Source: Actinomycetota bacterium (GTDB taxonomy: Bacteria; Actinomycetota; Actinomycetes; Mycobacteriales; Micromonosporaceae). Taken from it: a DNA stretch of 32,587 nt. Where the stretch lies: assembly GCA_005885555.1 (NCBI GenBank), contig VAWN01000015.1:9629-42215 (forward strand), written 5' to 3'. A program made the position numbers and the translations under genes. The notes under the pieces were generated by a model that saw only the letters and a list, made by a program, of their open reading frames with translations, was not told the origin of the DNA and did not search any database. Shown here piece by piece: positions 25,899-30,882 of the stretch; within the stretch, counting starts at the first letter, position 1, and each line of letters begins with the position of its first letter.

Positions 25899-26049
25899 CG
25901 GAGGCCCGCCTCGGGGAGGGTGCAGGGTGGAAACGCTCGTTGGGGCAAACGCTAGGCCGGCGGGCATGATGGTCACAGGCGCCCAACGCCCCCAGTCGAC
26001 GGGACCTTCGGCCTTAGCGCCCGCGGCCCGGAGGCGACAGGCTGTCACC
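25899..26049. promoter_or_regulatory. Divergent promoter region of etfB operon and WS/DGAT
   Basis: A 151-base gap. It carries AAACGCT twice, at 25931-25937 and 25947-25953 (16-base spacing), and the palindrome AACGCTCGTT (25932-25941). Two direct repeats at about one and a half helical turns plus a palindrome suggest a shared operator that would co-regulate the synthase operon and the acyltransferase. No clear -35/-10 pair is visible. Confidence 0.4.
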
Positions 26050-27492
26050 ATGCCGCACCGGTTGACGCCATTGGACGCGGCGTTCTTGGACGCCGAGGAC
26101 GAAGATCGACATACCTCCATGGCCATCGCGTCGGTGACCGTGCTCGAGGGCCCGGTGCCGCCGCAGGACGAGGTGATCCGGGCGGTCGACGGCAAGTTGC
26201 CGCTGGTGCCGCGGTACCGGCAGAAGCTGCGCACCGTGCCGTTCGATCTCGGCCGGCCGGTGTGGGTCGACGATCCCGACTTCGACATCCGGTACCACGT
26301 GCGGCGCACCGCCCTTCCGGTACCCGGCGACGACGCGGCGCTGTGCCGGCTGGTCGGACGGCTGATGTCGCAACGCCTGGACCGTGACCGGCCGCTCTGG
26401 GAGTGCTGGGTCATCGAGGGCCTGGCCGGTGGACGGTGGGCGATGCTGTTGAAGGTCCACCACTGCATGACCGACGGCATCGGCGGGGTCAACCTGCAAC
26501 GCACGATGTACGACCACACCGCGCAGCCGGGTACCGCAGTCGTCGACGGGTGGCAGCCGGCCGTGTCGCCGTCGACGTGGCAGCTGACCCTGGAGGCGTT
26601 GCGCGATCTCGTTTTCAGCCCGGCCGAGCAGGTACGGCTGATCTCCCAGGCGGTGTCCAACCCGACCTGGGCGGTGCGGCGGGTCGCCGCGACCACCAAG
26701 GGGTTGGTCGAACTGATGCGGGCGGTCGCGGTACCGGCGACGGCGTCGTCGTTGAGCGGCCCGATCAGCGGATACCGCCGCTACGCCGTCGGCCGTGCCC
26801 GGTTCACCGACCTGCACGCGGTCGCCCGGCATTTCCACGTGAGCATCAACGACGTCGTGCTCGCCGCGGTCAGCGGTGCCTTCCGGTCGCTGCTCATCGA
26901 GCGCAACGAGCGCCCGGACGCCCACGTGGTCCGCACCCTGGTACCGGTGTCCGTGCGCGCTCCGGACGAGCACGGTACCCATGACAACCGGATCTCGTTG
27001 ATGCTGCCGTTCCTGCCCGTCGACGTCGCCGATCCGGTGGATCGGTTGCGCACCGTGCACGAGTCGATGAGCCGGCTCAAGAACAGCCGTGAGGCCGAGG
27101 CCGGCGAGGCGATGACCACGCTGGCGAAACACGAACCGTTCCCGCCGATCTCGTGGGGTATCCGGCTGGCGTCGCACCTTCCGCAGCGCAGCATCATCAC
27201 GGTCACCACGAACGTGCCCGGCCCGCGTGAACCGCTGTACCTGCTGGGCCGGCGGATCCTGGAGATCCTGCCGTACGTGCCGATCGCGGTGCGGCTGCGC
27301 ACCGGCGTGTCGATCCTGACCTACTGCGACGCGGTCGCCTTCGGGGTCACCTCCGACTACCGCAGCGCGCCGGAAGCCGACCGGCTCGCCCGCGGTGTCG
27401 AGGCCGGCGTGGCCGAACTGGTGGCGGCGTGCGCGGTACCGAAACCGCAGCCGCGCCGCCGGTCACCGCGTGCGCGCCGAACCTCGGCGTGA
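26050..27492 (+). CDS. Wax ester synthase / diacylglycerol acyltransferase (WS/DGAT)
   Basis: A 480-residue protein starting at MPHRLTPLDAAFLDAEDED, the standard opening of this family. The catalytic motif HHxxxDG is intact as His137-His138-CMT-Asp142-Gly143 (LLKVHHCMTDGIGG), and the C-terminal half has TNVPGPREPLYLLGRRI. These enzymes transfer long-chain acyl groups from CoA to a fatty alcohol or diacylglycerol. The frame stays open far upstream, but that is antisense shadow of etfA/etfB. Divergent from the synthase operon, it is a candidate for final esterification of the operon's lipid product. Its 3' end overlaps narI by 30 bases. Confidence 0.88.
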   Translation: MPHRLTPLDAAFLDAEDEDRHTSMAIASVTVLEGPVPPQDEVIRAVDGKLPLVPRYRQKLRTVPFDLGRPVWVDDPDFDIRYHVRRTALPVPGDDAALCRLVGRLMSQRLDRDRPLWECWVIEGLAGGRWAMLLKVHHCMTDGIGGVNLQRTMYDHTAQPGTAVVDGWQPAVSPSTWQLTLEALRDLVFSPAEQVRLISQAVSNPTWAVRRVAATTKGLVELMRAVAVPATASSLSGPISGYRRYAVGRARFTDLHAVARHFHVSINDVVLAAVSGAFRSLLIERNERPDAHVVRTLVPVSVRAPDEHGTHDNRISLMLPFLPVDVADPVDRLRTVHESMSRLKNSREAEAGEAMTTLAKHEPFPPISWGIRLASHLPQRSIITVTTNVPGPREPLYLLGRRILEILPYVPIAVRLRTGVSILTYCDAVAFGVTSDYRSAPEADRLARGVEAGVAELVAACAVPKPQPRRRSPRARRTSA

Positions 27493-28214
27493 CGGTGGGC
27501 CTTCCCAGCCGCGGCGCGCCGCGCGCAGGCCCGGCCGCGGGCGGGCGTCGCGGCTGCGGTACACGACGTACGGGCGGGTGAGGTACCAGAGCGGTGCGCT
27601 GAACGCGTGCACCAGCCGGGTGAACGGCCAGAAGGCAAACAGCAGGAACGCGGCCAGCACGTGCACCTGGAAGCCCAGCGGCACGCCGGCCATCACCGCC
27701 GGATCGGGACGCAGATAGAACAGCGAACGCAACCACGGCGACACGGTCTGCCGGTAGTCGTACCCGCCGCCGAGCGCGTTGGCCTTCAACGTCGCGAGCA
27801 GGCCCAGCACGATCACGCCGACCAGCACCAGGTACATCGCCTTGTCGTTGCGGGTGGTCGCGGTGAACACCGGACCGACCAGGCGCCGGCGGGCGATGAG
27901 GATCCCGAGGCCGATCAGCGTGCACAGGCCGGCCACGGTACCGACGAACACCGCGGTGAGGTGGTACGCGTTCTCGGAGATGCCGATCGCGTCGGTCCAC
28001 GACTGCGGTACCAGCAGGCCGCCGAGGTGACCGAGCAGCACCAGCAGGATGCCGAAGTGGAACAGCGGGCTGCCCCAGCGCAGCACCGCGCTCTCGTAGA
28101 GCTGCGAGGAGCGGGTGGTCCAGCCGAACTTGTCGTACCGGTACCGCCAGGCGAGGCCGCCGGCGAACACCGCGATGCACAGGTACGGCACATGACCCAC
28201 AGGACGGTGTTCAC
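27463..28214 (-). pseudogene. narI: narI, respiratory nitrate reductase gamma subunit, with -1 frameshift near codon 8
   Basis: The natural start is the GTG at 28214-28212, which overlaps narJ by GTGA and follows GGAGGGG. From it the frame reads VNTVLWVM and then shifts: the real NarI sequence VPYLCIAVFAGGLAWRYRYDKFGWTTRSSQLYES continues in another frame from 28191. Losing one base in GTCAT(N)GTGCCG explains this exactly. The rest is a full-length membrane cytochrome b with the expected helices and His residues (FHFGILLVLLGHLGG). A GTG at 28191-28189 could rescue a 242-residue NarI by reinitiation, lacking only the first few residues. Since narGH are missing, the product would have no catalytic partner from this locus. 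Confidence 0.7.
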
Positions 28215-28792
28215 CGGTACCCCTCCAGTCCGACTTCCTCGCGGGGCGGCCCGCTGCGGGCGAGCCGGAAGGCCGCGGCCAGATCGGCGGCGCCCGGCGT
28301 CGGCAGCATCGCGCGTACCGCCTCGACCGCGTACCGGTACACCGACCCTTCGGCGGCAAGTGCGTCGGCCAGCAGGTCGATGCCGACCCGGTTGTCGCGC
28401 AACAGCACCCAGCCACCGTCGTCGTGCGCCGCGAGCTCCAGCACCGCCGGCAGGTGGTCGGGCAGCTCACCGTCCACGATGGACAGACCGGCGCGCCGGT
28501 ACGCGGCGGCGAACTCCAGCAGTGCCGCGCCGCGCTTGCGGGTGTCGCCGCACGTGTAGTAGGTCAGGTACAGGCAGCAGCGGCGGCGCAGGTCGAACAG
28601 CTCCACGTATTCGGCGGCGAGCGCGGTCGGCACGGTACCGGCCCGGTGCGCGGCGACCAGCCGCAGCGGATCGGCAACGGTGGCCGGCAGTTCGTCGAGC
28701 GCCGCACGCAGTGTCGGCAACGTCGCCAGCACGTCCGGCTCCGGGTACCGCAGCAGCAGCGACGCGGCGCGGGCGGCGACGGCGCCGTTCAC
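28211..28792 (-). CDS. narJ: NarJ-type nitrate reductase assembly chaperone
   Basis: An intact 193-residue protein starting with GTG (28792-28790). The family core YVELFDLRRRCCLYLTYYTCGDTRKRGAALLEF is clear. NarJ delivers the molybdenum cofactor to NarG. Here narG is absent, so the chaperone is orphaned unless another narG exists elsewhere. It is overlapped at both ends by its neighbours (GTGA upstream and downstream), as in a normal nar operon. Confidence 0.85.
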   Translation of the reverse strand: MNGAVAARAASLLLRYPEPDVLATLPTLRAALDELPATVADPLRLVAAHRAGTVPTALAAEYVELFDLRRRCCLYLTYYTCGDTRKRGAALLEFAAAYRRAGLSIVDGELPDHLPAVLELAAHDDGGWVLLRDNRVGIDLLADALAAEGSVYRYAVEAVRAMLPTPGAADLAAAFRLARSGPPREEVGLEGYR

Positions 28793-28998
28793 GGTTCGCC
28801 TCCGTCGCGCGGCTCGGCTCCCGGGTGCGGCGGGAACAGCCCGTTCGGCCGGCCCTTGCCGTCCCAGTTCAACAGGTTCACCCGTACCCGGTCCGGGTCG
28901 GCCGGGTCGATGAACGTGTCGCTGCGCTGGCGCGCGGCCAGCGCCTGGAAGTTCTCCACCGCAACGGGTGCGTACCGTCCCGACGCCTCGCCGACCGG
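28789..28998 (-). pseudogene. narH: C-terminal remnant of narH (nitrate reductase beta subunit)
   Basis: After the narK portion the frame continues about 70 codons as VGEASGRYAPVAVENFQALAARQ...RVRVNLLNWDGKGRPNGLFPP, ending in a stop that overlaps narJ. The RVNLLNWDGKG..GLFPP tail is what I recall from the extreme C-terminus of actinobacterial NarH, and its position directly before narJ is where NarH should end. The rest of narH and all of narG are missing. I am fairly, not fully, sure of the NarH assignment. Confidence 0.6.
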
Positions 28999-29681
28999 CA
29001 GGTATACGGAGAACGCGACGTATCCGCCGAACGCGACGGCGTACAGCGCCGAAGCCTGCCAGGTGATGCGCAGCCGCAGGGTCGCGCCGAGCCGGCGGTG
29101 CAGCGGTTCGGTGGGCACCGTCCGGTCCGGGCTGTCCCGCAGCACGAGCGCCGCCACCACCGCATAGACCGCAAGCACGATGGCGGTCACCACGAACGGC
29201 GTCGCGGTACCGCGCGCGGCCACGAGCTTCACCGTCGTCAGCGCGCTGATCGCGGTGCCGCCCATGCCCATGCCGAAGATGCCGATCGCGAGACCGCGCC
29301 GCTGCGGCGGAAACCAGGCATTTACGAACGGTACCCCCACGGCGAACGCGGTGCCGCCGATGCCGAGGAAGAACCCGCCGACGAGCAGGCCGGCCAGCGA
29401 CTCGTGCCGGCCAGCCCGAGGTACAGCACGGGAACGATGGTCAGCGCCGAGACGATCGGGAACAGGAGGCGGCCGCCGTACCGGTCGGTCAGCGCGCCGA
29501 CCGGGATCCGGCCGACCGACCCGACCACCACCGGTACCGCGACCAGCAGCGCCTGCTGGAACGGGCTCAGGTGCAGCGCCTCCTTGAACCGCGGCGCCAG
29601 CGGGCTGAGCAGCGCCCGGGCCCAGAAGTTCACGGCGAACCCGGCGGTCGCCAGCGCGAGCATCAGCGTCCGTGTACGCAT
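28999..29681 (-). pseudogene. narK: narK nitrate/nitrite transporter, truncated and frameshifted
   Basis: It starts at MRTRTLMLALATAGFAVNFWARALLSPLAPRF (ATG 29681-29679, ribosome site GGGAAAGAAG). The MFS signature GRIPVGALTDRYGGR is present. The frame breaks near 29401-29412: the first frame runs into TSRWPACSSAG, while the true continuation ESLAGLLVGGFFLGIGGTAFAVGVPFVNAWFPP is in another frame, which one inserted base would restore. NarK homology runs on through WQASALYAVAFGGYVAFSVYLP, then stops about half-way through the usual 12 helices where the narH tail begins. Not functional as a transporter. Confidence 0.75.
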
Positions 29682-29687
29682 CGTCTT

Positions 29688-29721
29688 CTTTCCCTCGCAG
29701 TCGTCTTTCCCTCGCACTCGT
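29688..29721. repeat. 17-bp tandem duplication at the narK translation-initiation region
   Basis: CTTTCCCTCGCAGTCGT (29688-29704) is followed at once by CTTTCCCTCGCACTCGT (29705-29721), one base different. On the narK strand each copy carries a GAGGGAAAG ribosome-site-like core, so the leader has two candidate sites in tandem. Confidence 0.8.
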
Positions 29722-29754
29722 CTGTCCGCCACGACCGGGCCAGCCGATCCTCCG

Positions 29755-29774
29755 GTCCGGCCGGCGAGCCGGAC
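29755..29774. promoter_or_regulatory. 7-bp inverted repeat between narK and the CBS gene
   Basis: GTCCGGC (29755-29761) pairs with GCCGGAC (29768-29774) over a 6-base loop, directly beside the DevR-like box. It could be a second regulator site or a structure in the narK leader. Confidence 0.35.
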
Positions 29775-29775
29775 A

Positions 29776-29789
29776 GGGACTTTGGTCCC
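29776..29789. promoter_or_regulatory. DevR/DosR-type operator (GGGACTTTGGTCCC)
   Basis: The core matches the mycobacterial DosR box GGGACTWWAGTCCC at 13 of 14 positions. It sits 88 bases before the CBS gene, with a TATATA -10 at 29804-29809, so it covers the -35 region as expected for an activator site. In mycobacteria both Hrp1 (a two-CBS protein) and narK2 belong to the DosR hypoxia regulon, matching the two genes flanking this box. Confidence 0.65.
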
Positions 29790-29803
29790 GCCATCACCCG
29801 GCC

Positions 29804-29809
29804 TATATA
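29804..29809 (+). promoter_or_regulatory. Probable -10 element (TATATA) for the CBS gene
   Basis: TATATA stands out in this GC-rich DNA. It lies 14 bases after the DosR-like box and about 70 bases before the ATG. A weak -35 (TTGGTC) at 29782 with a 16-base spacer overlaps the box, fitting an activator-dependent promoter. Confidence 0.45.
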
Positions 29810-29877
29810 CCGGAAAACGCCGTCGAGGTCGCCTTCCGGGCGGTTAACTGTCTTCAGTACCGACGAAGGGGATCACG

Positions 29878-30297
29878 ATGGCACAACTGGTACGCGAGGC
29901 GATGACTTCCGAGCCCATCTGTCTCACCAACAACACCACCATCACCGACGCGGCCACGCAGATGCGCGACTACGACATCGGCGACGTACTCGTCACCGAG
30001 AACGGCCGCATCCGCGGGGTGCTCACCGACCGGGACATCGTGGTCCGGGCGCTCGCCGAGGGCCGCGATCCCGGTGCCACGACGATCGGTGAGATCGCCA
30101 GCAGTCACCTCATCACCATCGGGCCGGAGGATCAGGTCAGCCGGGCGATCGAGCTGATGCGCCAGCACAGCATCCGGCGGCTGCCGGTCTGCCAGGACGG
30201 CCGGCCGGTCGGCATCATCTCGATCGGCGACCTTGCGCTGGACCGGGATCCGCAGTCGGCACTGGCCGACATCAGCGCGGCGCCGGCCAACCACTGA
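29878..30297 (+). CDS. Two-CBS-domain protein, Hrp1-like
   Basis: A 139-residue protein with a strong ribosome site (AAGGGGA). CBS1 (about residues 5-60) contains MTSEPICLTNNTTITDAATQM and DYDIGDVLVTENGRIRGVLTDRDIVVRALAEG. CBS2 (about 70-128) has ITIGPEDQVSRAIELMRQHSIRRLPVCQDGRPVGIISIGDLA. Length, pairing and the DYDIG/TDRDIV signature match hypoxic response protein 1 (Rv2626c-like). Such proteins may bind adenine nucleotides; the ligand here is unknown. The DosR-type box upstream supports induction under low oxygen or nitric oxide. Confidence 0.85.
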   Translation: MAQLVREAMTSEPICLTNNTTITDAATQMRDYDIGDVLVTENGRIRGVLTDRDIVVRALAEGRDPGATTIGEIASSHLITIGPEDQVSRAIELMRQHSIRRLPVCQDGRPVGIISIGDLALDRDPQSALADISAAPANH

Positions 30298-30315
30298 CGC
30301 GCACGCTCCCGGGCC

Positions 30316-30338
30316 CGGGTGGGCGGACACCTCACCCG
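30316..30338. terminator. Possible bidirectional hairpin between convergent genes
   Basis: CGGGTG (30316-30321) can pair with CACCCG (30333-30338), with GC-rich flanks including CCCGGGCCCGGG. It lies just after the CBS stop and overlaps the end of the opposing pseudogene. There is no U-tract, so it is a weak call. Confidence 0.25.
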
Positions 30339-30882
30339 TGCCCGGGCGCGAGGACCGGTGCCGACGACGCCACGCCGACCGCGACGCGGACCGTCGCGAC
30401 GCACGGGACGTCGCCGCACTCGCAGACGAACTCCTGCACCACGCTGTCCGCGTCACCGGGCGCCCAGGGACGGGCGTGGAAACCGCGTACCTGAGCCACC
30501 ACGGCCGCGTTGGCTTCCCGCAGCAACGCGCGCCGCTCGGCCACCGACTGCGCGCGTGGCCCTTCGGCGATAGCTCCGGCGAACAGTTCCTCGACCGCCG
30601 CACCGATGTCGTATGCTCGCGATGTCGTTGCACCGCGAGCGCGCCGCGATGGTGATTGACGTCCTCCGGTGTCGACCCAACCCAGCGCTGCCGCGGCGTC
30701 ATCGACTCCCACCGGTGCGCCGCAACGATTCCGGCCCGCAGCGCCCGGTCGCGATGCTGCCAGGTGCGCGTGTCCGCGCCGTACCGACGCAACCCGTGCC
30801 GGCGCGCGATCCACAAGGCGGCAGTGGTCTTTCCGGCGCCCGGCGCGCCGCCGATCCACAGCACATGCCGCAGCGCCGTCAC
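30332..30882 (-). pseudogene. P-loop NTPase gene, rearranged (internal inversion and deletion)
   Basis: The GTG at 30882-30880 overlaps the glycosyltransferase stop (GTGA). The N-terminus VTALRHVLWIGGAPGAGKTTAALWIARRHG has a good Walker A motif, followed by ADTRTWQHRDRALRAG and HRWESMTPRQRWVGSTPEDV. Around 30613-30666 the coding sense is lost. On the opposite strand the same bases read MLAMSLHRERAAMVID, which looks like the expected next motif of this family (STPEEMLAMSLHRERG..V.DD). Sense resumes in a third frame as AYDIGAAVEELFAGAIAEGPRAQ, ERRALLREANAAVVAQVRGF and FVCECGDVPC. About 80 family residues seem missing. Most likely a pseudogene left by a small inversion plus deletion; the family's function is not known to me. 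Confidence 0.6.

Noticed and set aside
24157-26049. Long in-frame extension upstream of WS/DGAT
   Set aside because: It is antisense to etfA and etfB and has no homology-like content; the family N-terminus starts at 26050.
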